A stretch of 64,000 nucleotides of DNA, from NCBI RefSeq assembly GCF_014696675.1, contig NZ_JACJQN010000007.1, positions 1-64,000 of the forward strand, in the 5' to 3' direction. Positions within the stretch are counted from its first letter, which is position 1. The number at the start of each line of letters is the position of its first letter. This DNA is from Phormidium tenue FACHB-1052 (GTDB lineage: Bacteria; Cyanobacteriota; Cyanobacteriia; Phormidesmidales; Phormidesmidaceae). A model generated the notes under the pieces. It made no database searches. It was not told the DNA's origin and worked only from the letters and a program-made list of their open reading frames with translations. Position numbers and translations under genes: made by a program. Positions 45,091-54,908 of the stretch are shown here, in pieces.

Positions 45091-45099
45091 CGAACTTCT

Positions 45100-45690
45100 C
45101 TAGCTATGAATGCGGGGCTGGGGGTGAAGGCGAGCTAAAATCTCGCTTTCGGCAGCGGCTAATTCAGATAGCCGCCCTTCTACCTCGGCACGGGGGAAGC
45201 GGCCAGTAGCCAGTACCCAATAGACCCCGTAATGGCGAGCTTCTGAAGCCATGAGACTGCGATAAAACTGGGCGAGTTCAGGGTCGGGGCAATACTGGCC
45301 CAACAACCCTAACCGCTCGTGGCTGCGAGCTTCGATTAAAGCCGACACCAGTAGCACATCAAGCTGACGATGGGGTTCGTCGCCTCGCACCTGCTGACGC
45401 AGAGCGGCTCCATAGGGAGGTGGCGGCAAGGGGCCAAAGGGAATGTTGCGACGCTCTAGCCACTGGTTGACCTGGGCAAAGTGGGCCAGTTCTTCCTGGG
45501 CGATCGCGGTTAGCGCCTTTACTAACTCAGCATCCGATGGATAGCGGTTGATCAGGCTCATGGCCACCCCCGCCGCCTTGCGCTCGCACTGGGCGTGATC
45601 AAGCAATATCATGTCCAGGTTAGCCAGAGCTTGCTCAACCCACGCTTGGGAGGTTGGCGTCTCTAAAAATTTAATCGTGGCGGTGGCCAT
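45100..45690 (-). CDS. miaE: tRNA-(ms2io6A)-hydroxylase
   Basis: This 196-residue ferritin-like di-iron enzyme hydroxylates the ms2i6A-37 modification of tRNA. Carboxylate/His iron ligands lie in DHAQCERKAAG, AIAQEELAHFAQV, EARSHERL and SEARHYGVYW. Length and motif order fit MiaE. It follows aroQ by 60 bases on the same strand, an association I recall from other cyanobacteria. Confidence 0.93.
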   Translation of the reverse strand: MATATIKFLETPTSQAWVEQALANLDMILLDHAQCERKAAGVAMSLINRYPSDAELVKALTAIAQEELAHFAQVNQWLERRNIPFGPLPPPPYGAALRQQVRGDEPHRQLDVLLVSALIEARSHERLGLLGQYCPDPELAQFYRSLMASEARHYGVYWVLATGRFPRAEVEGRLSELAAAESEILARLHPQPRIHS

Positions 45691-45750
45691 ACAACTTTGG
45701 GGAGAGCTGAGCGCAAATCCCAGTCTAAACCACTAGGAATCTGCGGGCAC

Positions 45751-46194
45751 TTAATGTCGGTCGTTGAGGTGTGTCACCAACGCGTGCAGTCCTAGGCGGT
45801 AGCTATCGGCCCCAAAGCCGCAGATTTGACCCACGGCCACCGCAGCGATATACGAGTGATGACGAAAAGCTTCGCGCTTGTGAATATTGCTGAGATGCAC
45901 CTCGACGGTGGGAAGGCCAACGGCTGCGATCGCATCTCGAAGGGCCACACTGGTGTGGGTATAGGCCCCAGGATTAATTAAAATGCCGTCTTTTTGCCCG
46001 AAGGCCGCCTGGATGCAGTCTACAAGCGCCCCTTCACTGTTGGATTGAAAGTAATCCAATGAAACGCCTAGGGCGATCGCTTCAGTCTCTAAGGACGCTT
46101 CGATGGTAGCCAGGGTTTGCCGACCATAGATATCGGGTTCGCGCAAGCCCAGCATGTTGAGATTTGGGCCATGAACAACTTGAACCCTTAGCAA
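45751..46194 (-). CDS. aroQ: 3-dehydroquinate dehydratase, type II
   Basis: This 147-residue dodecameric enzyme of the shikimate pathway carries the family motifs [19 protein letters not shown] (with catalytic Tyr and Arg loop), [30 protein letters not shown] and [19 protein letters not shown]. Length is normal. It is the first gene before miaE. Confidence 0.97.
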   Translation of the reverse strand: MLRVQVVHGPNLNMLGLREPDIYGRQTLATIEASLETEAIALGVSLDYFQSNSEGALVDCIQAAFGQKDGILINPGAYTHTSVALRDAIAAVGLPTVEVHLSNIHKREAFRHHSYIAAVAVGQICGFGADSYRLGLHALVTHLNDRH

Positions 46195-46351
46195 TGATCG
46201 TTGCCCTTTGTATTAGTATCTACGCTAGTCAGCTCACTTGCTTGCTCATTCTCTACACAAGCACAGCAGTCTAAGTATCAAGTGCTGCACTCAAGAACAA
46301 TATCAAGCGACAGCATCGCTAGACTCTAGTTAAAATCTTTCAAGAGCACCC

Positions 46352-46483
46352 CTAACGGCGGGGTTCTTCTACCGGAATAGGAATCAAGTCAGGTTCTGCC
46401 TGATGCTCAGGGCCAAATAGAGCTTCAATGACTCTATCAACCCAGTCGCTCAGTTTTTCGAGAGCCTTTTCGATGTAATCCAT
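46352..46483 (-). CDS. 43-residue conserved-type small protein
   Basis: This short frame reads MDYIEKALEKLSDWVDRVIE, then ALFGPEHQAE and PDLIPIPVEEPRR. An amphipathic helix is followed by an acidic/Pro-rich tail with the IPIPVE motif, a layout I associate with tiny cyanobacterial proteins of unknown function. AAGGAG lies 10 bases before the ATG. It occupies an otherwise empty 416-base gap between aroQ and cinA. The amphipathic helix could bind membrane; this is inference. Confidence 0.65.
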   Translation of the reverse strand: MDYIEKALEKLSDWVDRVIEALFGPEHQAEPDLIPIPVEEPRR

Positions 46484-46610
46484 TAGGGCAAACTCCTTAC
46501 TGGCACATGCCACCCTGGTTGCTCTTACCTAAAACCAGCTCTAGGCCAGATGGGGGCTGCATTCATCCATAATTACATAATAGCCATTTGAAGCAAATGA
46601 TCAACCTACG

Positions 46611-47936
46611 TTACAGCAGGTTGCGCCGTAGAGCATCCAAGGCAGAGAGGGCGCTGAGCTGGCGCACCCAGTCGCGCCCCCGGTAGCCAGAAAACTCGTG
46701 TTTATACGTCAACACATTGCCCTCGGGAGTAGCCAGGCCAATATAAACCAAGCCTACAGGTTTAGTCTCGCTGCCCCCGTCTGGACCGGCAATGCCAGTG
46801 ATGCTCAAGGCCCAATCGGTTTGCAGCAGGGCCTTTGCGCCTAGAGCCATCTGCTCGGCTACGATCGCACTCACCGCTCCCTGATCCTCTAAAACAGCGG
46901 CATCCACCTTGAGAAGATTGACTTTAACCTGGTTGTCGTAGGCAATCACGCCGCCATGGAAGTAGGCAGAGCTGCCGGCAATGTCGGTCAAGAGCTGCCC
47001 CAAGCCACCGCCCGTACAAGATTCGGCCACGGCTACAGTTTGATGTCGAGCTAGCAGCAGTTTGCCAACCACCGAGGCTAGAGTATCGTCATCGGCACCG
47101 TAGCAGTCGGCGCCGACTAGCGCCCGAATGCCAGCTTCGACCGGCTCAATTTTGGCCAAGGCCGCAGCGGTGGAGTTGGCCCGCGCGCTAATGCGCAGCT
47201 TGGCTTCGCCTTTGCTGGCATAGGGGGCGACCGTCGGGTTGCCCTGGCTGAGGTAAGCCGCGACCTGCTCCGCCAGAGCCGATTCACTAATGCCCCAAAA
47301 CCGCAGCATGCGGCTGACAATGGTGGTCGTCACCCAGCCCTGGGCGCGCAGATAGGGTACGGCGGTCTCTTTCCACATGGCCTGCATTTCTCGCGGCACG
47401 CCGGGAAAGGTCATTAGGGTGAGGCCAGGTCGGGGTGACCAGATGATACCCGGGGCAGTGCCCTGGGGATTGGGGAGCACCATCGCCCCCTCAGGCAGCA
47501 GCGCCTGTTTGCGGTTGCTGGGGGGCATAGCTCGGCCTCGAGCGGTAAATTTAGCCTCAATATCGGCCAGCAGGTCAGGGTGCTCAATCATGGGGGCACC
47601 AAACAGGTCAGCCAGCGTCTCTATGGTGAGGTCATCAGGGGTGGGACCCAGACCACCGGTGAAGAGCAGAAGCTGCGCTTCCGTACCGGAAGGCTTCGCA
47701 AACCGCTCGGCCGCAGTAGACACTGCTTGCTGAATGCGAGCCGGGTTGTCGCCTACGACGGTTTGGTAGTAGTGGGCAATGCCTAGAGTGGCCAGCTCTT
47801 TAGCCAAAAACTGGGCGTTGCCATTGAGAATATCCCCCAGCAGTAGCTCAGTACCCACGCAGATAATCTCGGCACTTCTGGTGCCAGAGGGCAAATTGTC
47901 TGTCTCGGAGGGCTGAAACGCTGGGCTTGGGGTCAT
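46611..47936 (-). CDS. cinA: CinA-family protein (competence/damage inducible)
   Basis: This 441-residue protein starts with an MoCF/COG1058 domain (SAEIICVGTELLLGDILNGNAQFL, FTGGLGPTPDDLTIE) with ADP-ribose/NMN-type chemistry in relatives. The C-terminal CinA amidase domain (VAVAESCTGGGLGQLLTDIAGSSAYFHGG, SITGIAGPDGGSETKPVGLV) deamidates NMN in pyridine nucleotide recycling, with the active-site Ser and Lys region present. Length is typical. It is divergent from the glycosyltransferase at 48090. Confidence 0.94.
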   Translation of the reverse strand: MTPSPAFQPSETDNLPSGTRSAEIICVGTELLLGDILNGNAQFLAKELATLGIAHYYQTVVGDNPARIQQAVSTAAERFAKPSGTEAQLLLFTGGLGPTPDDLTIETLADLFGAPMIEHPDLLADIEAKFTARGRAMPPSNRKQALLPEGAMVLPNPQGTAPGIIWSPRPGLTLMTFPGVPREMQAMWKETAVPYLRAQGWVTTTIVSRMLRFWGISESALAEQVAAYLSQGNPTVAPYASKGEAKLRISARANSTAAALAKIEPVEAGIRALVGADCYGADDDTLASVVGKLLLARHQTVAVAESCTGGGLGQLLTDIAGSSAYFHGGVIAYDNQVKVNLLKVDAAVLEDQGAVSAIVAEQMALGAKALLQTDWALSITGIAGPDGGSETKPVGLVYIGLATPEGNVLTYKHEFSGYRGRDWVRQLSALSALDALRRNLL

Positions 47937-48089
47937 AGAACGTCCTAAGGTCTAAATGGGCCGATGGGATGGCCGAGGCGCAATAGTGTCATTATGGCCA
48001 TTGCAGGGAAGCCAGGAAAAGCCTTTTGGGGCCGATTGGCAAAGTCCCTAAATTATGTCGCGCATTGGTTGTTTAGGGGAGGCTACCCG

Positions 48090-49835
48090 ATGGCAGGTTG
48101 GAGCGAGGGGAATGAACCGGCCCTAGGGGGCGATGGTCAAAGACCCGCCCTAGGAGGCGATCGCAAACCAGGTTGGGCTACCGGGCTGCTAGCCCTGGTG
48201 TTAGGGGGCCTGCTCTACCGCGCGATCGTTGCGCTCTGGCTATTTCCAGGGTTTGACGAAGCCTACTACTATCTCTACAGCCGCTACTTGAGCCTGAGCT
48301 ATTTCGACCATCCCCCCATGGTGGCCATCACAACCGGGATAGGCTGGTGGCTCACGGGAATCATTTCACCTTTCACCATTCGCCTAGGGGCGCTGCTGCT
48401 CTACTGTCTCAGCTTAGGGCTGCTGTACCTGGCGGCAACGCGGCTGTTTTCAGCGGCGGTGGGGCAGATGACCGTGGCCATTGTCACGTTGATACCGCTG
48501 TTTAACATTGGCTTTGGTATTCTCACCTCCCCCGACAACGGGCTGATTTTGTTTTGGAGCGCCACGTTACTGGTCGCCGCTTGGGAGTTTTTTCCCCATA
48601 GCGGCCGGATTGAGGACCCTATGGCAAAAGCTTACGTACCCACCTGGCGCATTGTGTTGTTGGGGCTGACGGTAGCCCTGGCAGGGTTGAGTAAGTATCA
48701 CGGCTTTGTGCTGGGCATGAGCCTGGTGGGGTTTTGTGCCGCCTATCGGCCCTATCGCGCGGCGCTGCGATCGCCCTGGACACTGCTTGCCCTGGGGGTT
48801 TTCATTCTCACCCTTTTCCCCCTGTGGTACTGGAATAGCCAGAACGACTGGATTTCCTTTCGCTTTCAGCTAGGCATGCGATTTGACGGGGGCACTGAGA
48901 GCAGTGGGTTTAGCCTGGGACAAATGGTGGGCTACTGGCTGCTGTCAAATGTGTATCTGTTTCCCCTAATTGGCTTTCCGCTGTGGTGGGTGGCGGCAAG
49001 ACAGAGCGCTAAGCAGGCGATGTTCTGGCGTTCCCCCAGCCTGGGCGACCATGAAGTCCAGGAGCACTACAAACAGGGTTTCGTCCTGTGGCTATCGCTG
49101 CCGATTATGCTGCTGTTTACCCTGCTGGGGGGCAAGCAGCAGATTTTGCCCGCCTGGCCTGCCCCTGGCTACTGGGGTATCGCCATTTTGCTGGCCGCTC
49201 AGGTGCTGGTTTGGCGGCGCGATCGTCCCCGCCTTATTCGCCGCTGGCTGTGGGGTTCGGGGCTGTTTTTAGGCTCGCTTTCCATGGTGGCGCTGCTGCA
49301 CCTAAAGCTCGGCGTTTTACAAAAACCGAGCACCTACGCCCTGTTTGGTGGACTAGTGCCCGTCGAGCAGGATGGCTCTACAGAACTGATCGACACTAGC
49401 CAGCTCAAGCGGCGGTTTGCCGATATCCCCGAAATTCGAGCGGCCCTAGATGAGGTGGGGTTTGTCTTTACCAATGAATACTACCTGGGGGGCTACTTTG
49501 CCATGGCTATTCACCCCCTAGTCGATTTGCCGGTGACGGCCTTTAGCCAGGACGCGCGCGGATTCGCCTACTGGTTTAACCCCCAGGACTGGGTTGGTCA
49601 AGATGGACTCTATATGACGTTGAATCGCTTTGCCCAAGACGACGAGATTGTAGTGGGCTATCGGCCCCTCTTCGACAGTATTGAGCCGCTAGGCACGGTG
49701 CCGCTCATGCGCGGCGGCGAAGTGACCGAAACTATTCACGTCTATCGCGCCAGCAATTTGCGGCAGGCCTACCAATACCCCTACGGCCCCTCAGCGAGTG
49801 CGCTGCCGCAGCCGCCAACCGGTGTAGCTGAGTAG
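48090..49835 (+). CDS. Membrane glycosyltransferase, GT39/ArnT-like
   Basis: This 581-residue protein has about ten transmembrane helices and the catalytic first loop FDEAYYYLYSRYLSLSYFDHPPMV. The Asp-Glu and the second acidic/His-Pro motif are typical of lipid-linked sugar transferases that glycosylate protein or lipid at the membrane. SKYHGFVLGMSL and DFLYWN-like segments follow. A GGGGAGG site eight bases before ATG 48090 sets the start, although the frame is open from 47964. Its 3' end overlaps the convergent WecA-like gene by 45 bases. Confidence 0.88.
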   Translation: MAGWSEGNEPALGGDGQRPALGGDRKPGWATGLLALVLGGLLYRAIVALWLFPGFDEAYYYLYSRYLSLSYFDHPPMVAITTGIGWWLTGIISPFTIRLGALLLYCLSLGLLYLAATRLFSAAVGQMTVAIVTLIPLFNIGFGILTSPDNGLILFWSATLLVAAWEFFPHSGRIEDPMAKAYVPTWRIVLLGLTVALAGLSKYHGFVLGMSLVGFCAAYRPYRAALRSPWTLLALGVFILTLFPLWYWNSQNDWISFRFQLGMRFDGGTESSGFSLGQMVGYWLLSNVYLFPLIGFPLWWVAARQSAKQAMFWRSPSLGDHEVQEHYKQGFVLWLSLPIMLLFTLLGGKQQILPAWPAPGYWGIAILLAAQVLVWRRDRPRLIRRWLWGSGLFLGSLSMVALLHLKLGVLQKPSTYALFGGLVPVEQDGSTELIDTSQLKRRFADIPEIRAALDEVGFVFTNEYYLGGYFAMAIHPLVDLPVTAFSQDARGFAYWFNPQDWVGQDGLYMTLNRFAQDDEIVVGYRPLFDSIEPLGTVPLMRGGEVTETIHVYRASNLRQAYQYPYGPSASALPQPPTGVAE

Positions 49836-50849
49836 CGCTGTGGCGGCTAGGGCATAGACCAAACCGCTGGGCATGCCCGCAAACGCAAGGGCTAGACTGC
49901 CCGCCCACAGCGTCAGCACGTAGATGAAGAGCACCGTCACCCGATGAGACAGCCCCGCCTGAAGCAGCCGGTGGTGTAGATGGCGCTTGTCGGCCACGAA
50001 GGGGGATTTGCCCGCTCGCAGACGATCGAGGATCACGGCCGACATATCGAGAATCGGCACTGCCAGAATCAGGTACGGCAGCAGTACAGCAGCGGTAGTG
50101 ACCGTTTTGACCAAGCCGATAACGCCAACTCCGGCCAGGGTAAAGCCCATAAAGTAGGCGCCCCCATCTCCCATGAAAATTTTGGCTGGGTTGAAGTTGT
50201 AGCGCAAAAAGCCTAGGGCTCCGCCGGCTAGAGCAGCAGCAATCAGCGCCGCCGCTGGCTGATTCATGTAGAGACTTACCACCAGCATGACGACTGCAGC
50301 GATGCCAGATACCCCTGCTGCCAGGCCATCAAGGCCGTCGATCCAGTTAATGGCATTGGCCATGCCCACCAACCACAGAATGGTGACTGGCAGGCTGATG
50401 AAGTCGGGCAGCTGGGTGAGCCCGTAGAAGGGAATAGTGAGAAAGTCAATGCTCACGCCCACGTACCAAGCCATAGTGGCGACCACCGCCTGCATAAACA
50501 GGCGACTGAGGGGCGATAGGCCAAACAGGTCGTCGGTGAGACCAATCAGAAAAAAGGCCAGCCCGCCAAGGGTAACCCCCCAGATCTGGAACTCTTGAGG
50601 TGGAGCTAAATGGGCTCCGGCAGCATCAATAAAGCCGCCCATGGACCATACGACCAACAGGGCTAGCAGCGTACCAATAAAAATTGACACCCCACCCAAC
50701 CGCACCATGGGCTTGTCGTGTACCTTGCGTTCGCCGGGCTGATCGACTCGCCCACTTTTAAGGCCGATGCGGCGCACGATTGGTGTCGTGCCCAGCACCA
50801 CCGCGGCGGAGATACCAAAGGCCAACACGTGATACAGATAAAACGGCAT
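49791..50849 (-). CDS. Undecaprenyl-phosphate GlcNAc-1-phosphate transferase (WecA/MraY family)
   Basis: This 352-residue integral membrane enzyme transfers a sugar-1-phosphate to undecaprenyl phosphate, starting surface polysaccharide synthesis. Motifs: KVHDKPMVRLGGVSIF (first cytoplasmic loop), LTDDLFGLSPLSRL (DDxxG-type), NAINWIDGLDGLAAG, NFNPAKIFMGDGGAYFMG, and the HLHHRLLQAGLS histidine motif that marks WecA rather than MraY. GGGGAG five bases before ATG 50849 supports this start over 50894. Confidence 0.92.
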   Translation of the reverse strand: MPFYLYHVLAFGISAAVVLGTTPIVRRIGLKSGRVDQPGERKVHDKPMVRLGGVSIFIGTLLALLVVWSMGGFIDAAGAHLAPPQEFQIWGVTLGGLAFFLIGLTDDLFGLSPLSRLFMQAVVATMAWYVGVSIDFLTIPFYGLTQLPDFISLPVTILWLVGMANAINWIDGLDGLAAGVSGIAAVVMLVVSLYMNQPAAALIAAALAGGALGFLRYNFNPAKIFMGDGGAYFMGFTLAGVGVIGLVKTVTTAAVLLPYLILAVPILDMSAVILDRLRAGKSPFVADKRHLHHRLLQAGLSHRVTVLFIYVLTLWAGSLALAFAGMPSGLVYALAATALLSYTGWRLRQRTR

Positions 50850-51053
50850 CTCACTCCCCTCTATGGTTGGAGAAACTCTCTCCTGGCTAGCCACCTCCCT
50901 AGCCCAGGCCTAACCCCAGCAAACTAGTTCTTTGGCCATCGCTAATCACCTCGGGTAGCCCTAGGGACTGCCCTGACCAAGGCCGACCAGGCCAAAGGGT
51001 ATTTTGGCCCGAAACAGTCCATAGGATAGGCCGAGTCTTGTCAAATAAGCAAA

Positions 51054-51119
51054 AACTCCATGCAATTATGACAGATCATTAAGGGGTAACCCTAACTTTC
51101 TGCGGTTTTGCATGGAGTT
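51054..51119 (-). terminator. Long-loop terminator or small structured RNA after glyA
   Basis: AACTCCATGCAA (51054-51065) and TTGCATGGAGTT (51108-51119) form a perfect 12-bp stem around 42 bases that include GGGGTAACCC. On the minus strand the stem is followed by TTTTTG, 50 bases past the glyA stop. The long loop is unusual for a simple terminator. Confidence 0.6.
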
Positions 51120-51169
51120 AACGCCTAACCCACGGGGTTCAAAGGCTTGCCCGAAAAGGTATTACACCC

Positions 51170-52453
51170 TTACACCAGGGCCGGAACTAGCCCGCCCAAG
51201 TGGGCATAGAGGGGGAAGCGATCGCACAAGGCCGCCACCCGACGCTTGCAGTGCTCAGCGATCGCCGCATCCTCGGGGCTGAGCAGGCGATCGGCGATGA
51301 TGTTGGCGATCTCGGCGAACTCAGTCTCGCCCATACCACGGGTGGTCATGGCCGGAGAACCCAGGCGCAGGCCGCTGGTGACAAAGGGCGACTCGGGGTC
51401 GTAGGGCACGGTGTTTTTATTGGCCGTGATGTTGACCTCGCTGACTAGCTGGTCAGCCCGCTTGCCGGTCATGCCGATGGAGCGCAGATCGACTAGCACC
51501 AGGTGGTTGTCGGTACCGTCAGACACCACCTTGATGCCTCGCTGCTGGAGCTGGGCAGCCATACGCTGGGCATTGGCAATCACCTGAGCCGCATAGGCGC
51601 GAAACTCAGGCTTGAGGGCTTCGCCAAAGGCCACGGCCTTGGCCGCAATCACGTGCTCCAGGGGGCCGCCCTGGCTACCGGGGAACACCGCCTTGTCAAA
51701 CTTTTTACCTAGTTCGCCGTCGCGGGTCAGAATCAGGCCGCCGCGAGGGCCGCGCAGGGTTTTGTGGGTGGTAGTGGTCACCACGTCACAGTGGGGCAAG
51801 GGGTTGGGGTGATAACCGGCGGCCACCAATCCGGCGATGTGGGCAATGTCAGCCATCAGGTAGGCGCCAACTTCGTCTGCGATCGCGCGAAACCTCTCAA
51901 AATCGATGACGCGGGGGTACGCCGAATAGCCACAGATGATCAGCTTGGGCCGGTGCTCCAACGCCAGCTCACGAATTTGGTCAAAATCAAGCTGTTCACT
52001 GTCGCGGCTAACGCCATACTGCACGACCTTAAACCACTTGCCCGACACGTTCACGGGCGAGCCGTGGGTCAGGTGCCCGCCGTGGGAAAGATCCATGCCC
52101 AAAATGGTGTCGCCGGGCTGAAGCAGGGCCAGAAACACAGCAAAGTTGGCCTGCGCTCCAGAGTGGGGCTGCACGTTGGCATGGGCGGCACCGAAGAGTT
52201 CCTTGGCGCGATCGATCGCCAGCTGCTCAGCCTCATCGACAAAGGCACAGCCGCCGTAGTAGCGCTTGCCGGGCAGCCCCTCGGCATACTTGTTGGTCAA
52301 TACCGACCCCTGGGCCGCTAGCACCGCAGACGAGGTAAAGTTCTCGCTGGCGATTAGCTCCAGGTGGTCGCGCTGGCGCTGCAGCTCGCGTTGAATAATG
52401 CTGGCCAGCAGCGGATCAGACTCTTGCAGAAAATCAAAGTTAGTTTGAGGCAC
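51170..52453 (-). CDS. glyA: Serine hydroxymethyltransferase
   Basis: This PLP enzyme interconverts serine and glycine with tetrahydrofolate; it supplies one-carbon units and takes part in photorespiration. With GTG 52453 as start the protein has 427 residues, the usual length. A GGGAG site lies nine bases upstream; the TTG at 52471 is less likely. Motifs: [20 protein letters not shown], the PLP-lysine segment [16 protein letters not shown], and [15 protein letters not shown]. The region upstream (52454-52904) shows no recognisable riboswitch. Confidence 0.97.
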   Translation of the reverse strand: MPQTNFDFLQESDPLLASIIQRELQRQRDHLELIASENFTSSAVLAAQGSVLTNKYAEGLPGKRYYGGCAFVDEAEQLAIDRAKELFGAAHANVQPHSGAQANFAVFLALLQPGDTILGMDLSHGGHLTHGSPVNVSGKWFKVVQYGVSRDSEQLDFDQIRELALEHRPKLIICGYSAYPRVIDFERFRAIADEVGAYLMADIAHIAGLVAAGYHPNPLPHCDVVTTTTHKTLRGPRGGLILTRDGELGKKFDKAVFPGSQGGPLEHVIAAKAVAFGEALKPEFRAYAAQVIANAQRMAAQLQQRGIKVVSDGTDNHLVLVDLRSIGMTGKRADQLVSEVNITANKNTVPYDPESPFVTSGLRLGSPAMTTRGMGETEFAEIANIIADRLLSPEDAAIAEHCKRRVAALCDRFPLYAHLGGLVPALV

Positions 52454-52904
52454 GGGCAAGGCTCCCAACAATCGACAGAACTAGACAGACAAAGGGGACC
52501 GTTAACGGGTAGCCGATAGAGCGCCTTCCCCCACGGTGCTGCTTGCTGCCCTGCAATTCCCTCAGAAATCGCTTCGCGAGGCGCAGCCCATGGTGGAGCG
52601 AAGAGAACCCACGGGGGCTTGGCATCGAGCAGCTTAATACGCAGTCTATTATCTTATCTGGATGGCCTTCAAATGGGTAGTCAGCCCTGAAGATGCTGGG
52701 AACAGAGAGCACGCATTTGGAATTTGCGGGCAAATGTTACGGATTGCAACATATAATCTTTAGGAACGGCAGAGGCAGAGTTGCTTCGGAGAATGGGCCG
52801 ATTTCAACTGTTTTGCCAAAGTTGGGTGCAGTTGTGAGAGGCTAGGTTAAGCAGAATTGCCTGTAGTCGGTTTGAGATTTATATTCTCCAGGTTTGGGTC
52901 ATTA
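52454..52904. other. 450-base divergent intergenic region, glyA/crtB
   Basis: No gene is seen. It contains a repeat-like stretch near 52565-52600 (CGCTTCGCGAGGCGCAG). A TATAAT at 52752-52757 could be the -10 of crtB, lying inside ATGTT/AACAT inverted arms (52734-52752). I compared the transcript with SRP RNA and glycine/THF riboswitch patterns and saw no match. Confidence 0.4.
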
Positions 52905-53831
52905 ATGCTGCAACTGACGGACTCTCCCCCCATCCAATCGCTATCCTCCGTTGAGGATGCCTACGAGGTGTGCCGACGCGTCACGGCGAAGTATTCCAAG
53001 ACGTTTTACACCGGCACCATGCTGATGGCTCCCGCCAAGCGGCGCGCCATCTGGGCTATTTACGTCTGGTGCCGCCGCACCGATGAACTTGTGGATGGGC
53101 CGCAGGCGCAGTTCACCAGCGAGAAGACGTTGGATCGGTGGGAGTCGCAGCTAGAGTCAATTTTTGCCGGTTGCCCAGTGGATGACGAAGATGTCGCCCT
53201 GGTGGATACCCTGGAGCAGTTTCCCCTCGATATTCAGCCGTTTCGCGACATGATCGCGGGCCAGCGGATGGATTTACACCGCAATCGCTACGACACCTTT
53301 GAAGACCTAGAGCTGTACTGCTACCGCGTAGCCGGCACCGTAGGGTTGATGTCGACCACAGTGATGGGCGTTGACACTCAACTGCAAACCGCCCCCTGGA
53401 GCCAGCAACAGCAGCTCGACCCCACTCCCCAGGCGATCGCCCTGGGCATTGCCAATCAGCTCACCAACATTCTGCGCGACGTGGGCGAAGATGCCCGCCG
53501 AGGCCGCATTTACCTACCTCTAAAAGATTTAGCTGCCTTTGACTACACCGAGGCTGACTTGGTCGCTGGTGTTGTGGACGATCGCTGGCGGGCCCTAATG
53601 GCCTTTCAGATCGATCGCGCCCGTCGGTTTTATGCCGAAGCAGAGAGCGGCATTGGGCTGCTAAGTGAAGACGCCCGCTGGCCTGTATGGTGTGCCCTGG
53701 CCCTCTACCGCCAGATTTTGGACGTAATTGAAAAAAATGGCTACGACGTGTTTAGCCAGCGAGCCTACGTGCCCTCTCTGCGCAAGCTACTCACCTTGCC
53801 CAGCACCCTGGTAAAAGCTCGAGTGCTTTAG
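52905..53831 (+). CDS. crtB: Phytoene synthase
   Basis: This 308-residue prenyl-condensing enzyme joins two geranylgeranyl diphosphates to phytoene, the first carotenoid step. Both Asp-rich motifs are present (RRTDELVDG and RDVGEDARRGRIYLP), with AIWAIYVWCR and the Arg-rich substrate pocket. The ATG at 52905 gives normal length. Phytoene desaturase (crtP/pds), often its neighbour in cyanobacteria, is not here. Confidence 0.96.
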   Translation: MLQLTDSPPIQSLSSVEDAYEVCRRVTAKYSKTFYTGTMLMAPAKRRAIWAIYVWCRRTDELVDGPQAQFTSEKTLDRWESQLESIFAGCPVDDEDVALVDTLEQFPLDIQPFRDMIAGQRMDLHRNRYDTFEDLELYCYRVAGTVGLMSTTVMGVDTQLQTAPWSQQQQLDPTPQAIALGIANQLTNILRDVGEDARRGRIYLPLKDLAAFDYTEADLVAGVVDDRWRALMAFQIDRARRFYAEAESGIGLLSEDARWPVWCALALYRQILDVIEKNGYDVFSQRAYVPSLRKLLTLPSTLVKARVL

Positions 53832-53957
53832 ATTAGGGGCGTTTAGCCGGTCAACAAGCACCAAATTCGATGGCCTTTGCAGCAGACCAATGTTGAGGTT
53901 GTTAAGATATGTGTAGGGACAATCTCCCTCTCTTCACTATCTTGGCCCCAAATTTCT

Positions 53958-54473
53958 ATGACGACTGCTGCATCTTCTGCCCAAGCACCCCGCGCGATCG
54001 CTTGGAGAATCAAGCTGCTCTATGATGGCGATTGTCCCCTATGTTTGCGGGAAGTCAATTTTCTGCGCAAACAGGACAACGGGCGTGGCCTGATCGCCTT
54101 TACCGACATTGCGGCTGATGACTATAGCCCCGAGGACAACGGCGGCGTCGATTTTGCCACGGCCATGGGTCGCATCCACGCCGTGAAGGCCGACGGCACG
54201 GTGATCCAAAACGTGGACGTGTTTCGCCAAGTGTATGACGTTCTAGGCATTGGCTGGATCTACGCGCCGACCCGCTGGCCCTTGCTTGGCCCACTGGTCG
54301 ATTGGGTCTACGGTCTATGGGCTAACTGGCGTCTAGCGGTTACCGGAAGGCCGAGTTTGAAGACGATTCTGGCCGAGCGTGAAGCCCGACTGGGCAAGGG
54401 TTGCGGCAACCCAGCGATTGGCTCTGATTCCGAGGCGGTTGACGAATCCGTTGCCAATCGCTGCCGCATTTAG
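53958..54473 (+). CDS. DCC-family thiol-disulfide oxidoreductase-like protein (DUF393)
   Basis: In this 171-residue protein, the YDGDCPLCLREVNFLRKQD start has the DxxCxxC motif of the family, with a thioredoxin-like fold predicted. FTDIAADDYSPEDNGGVDFATAMGRIHAV and VFRQVYDVLGIGWIYAPTRWP follow, the latter partly hydrophobic. Redox function is inferred from the two Cys. The ATG at 53958 is chosen. A strong bidirectional terminator lies 40 bases after the stop. Confidence 0.9.
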   Translation: MTTAASSAQAPRAIAWRIKLLYDGDCPLCLREVNFLRKQDNGRGLIAFTDIAADDYSPEDNGGVDFATAMGRIHAVKADGTVIQNVDVFRQVYDVLGIGWIYAPTRWPLLGPLVDWVYGLWANWRLAVTGRPSLKTILAEREARLGKGCGNPAIGSDSEAVDESVANRCRI

Positions 54474-54513
54474 GACGGGAGCTATCCCCAGATTTCTAGG
54501 CACATATTAAATT

Positions 54514-54553
54514 AAAAAGGCTGAGTTCCGTCTTGAGAGAACTCAGCCTTTTT
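54514..54553. terminator. Bidirectional intrinsic terminator
   Basis: AAAAAGGCTGAGTTC and GAACTCAGCCTTTTT form a 15-bp perfect stem with a 10-base loop, giving a T-run on both strands. It sits between the convergent DUF393 and DUF2973 genes and should end both transcripts. Confidence 0.92.
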
Positions 54554-54581
54554 GTTTAAGAATGTTGATTAACGAGTAACG

Positions 54582-54908
54582 TTAGCGCTCGGACTCAGAA
54601 CCGCTGTCTTCTGGCTCATCGAGGGCGCTGCCGGTGCCGTTGTAGAGGGCGTCAAGCTGTTCGCGAGCGTCTTTTACCGAAATGGATCGCATCACCAGCA
54701 GCGGTTCGCGGATCACCTGTCCGTCTTGGTCAAGCAGTTCAGGATGGGGCATGGGGCGATCGCTCGAAGCGTTCTGCTGACCGCTATAACTTCTAGACGA
54801 TTGAGGATTGCGGGCGTTACCGCCGAGCAAAATCAAGTTTCTGACCAGGTTGGCGATCGCCATAATCGCCAGAACCGCAAACGCAATAATGTAAACCACG
54901 TGCCACAT
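54582..54908 (-). CDS. DUF2973-like small membrane protein
   Basis: This 108-residue protein has an N-terminal transmembrane helix (VVYIIAFAVLAIMAIANLVRNLILL), a Ser/Asn/Gln-rich linker, then PHPELLDQDGQVIREPLLVMRSISVKDAREQLDALYNG. This is the conserved C-terminal block of a cyanobacterial family (DUF2973 as I recall it). The tail is acidic. No function is known. It ends at a bidirectional terminator. Confidence 0.85.
   Translation of the reverse strand: MWHVVYIIAFAVLAIMAIANLVRNLILLGGNARNPQSSRSYSGQQNASSDRPMPHPELLDQDGQVIREPLLVMRSISVKDAREQLDALYNGTGSALDEPEDSGSESER

Noticed and set aside
52454-52904. Possible SRP RNA or riboswitch upstream of glyA
   Set aside because: A GCAAGCAGCA-like run recalled the SRP loop, but the GGTCAGG/GGAAGCAGCC core and flanking helix are absent.
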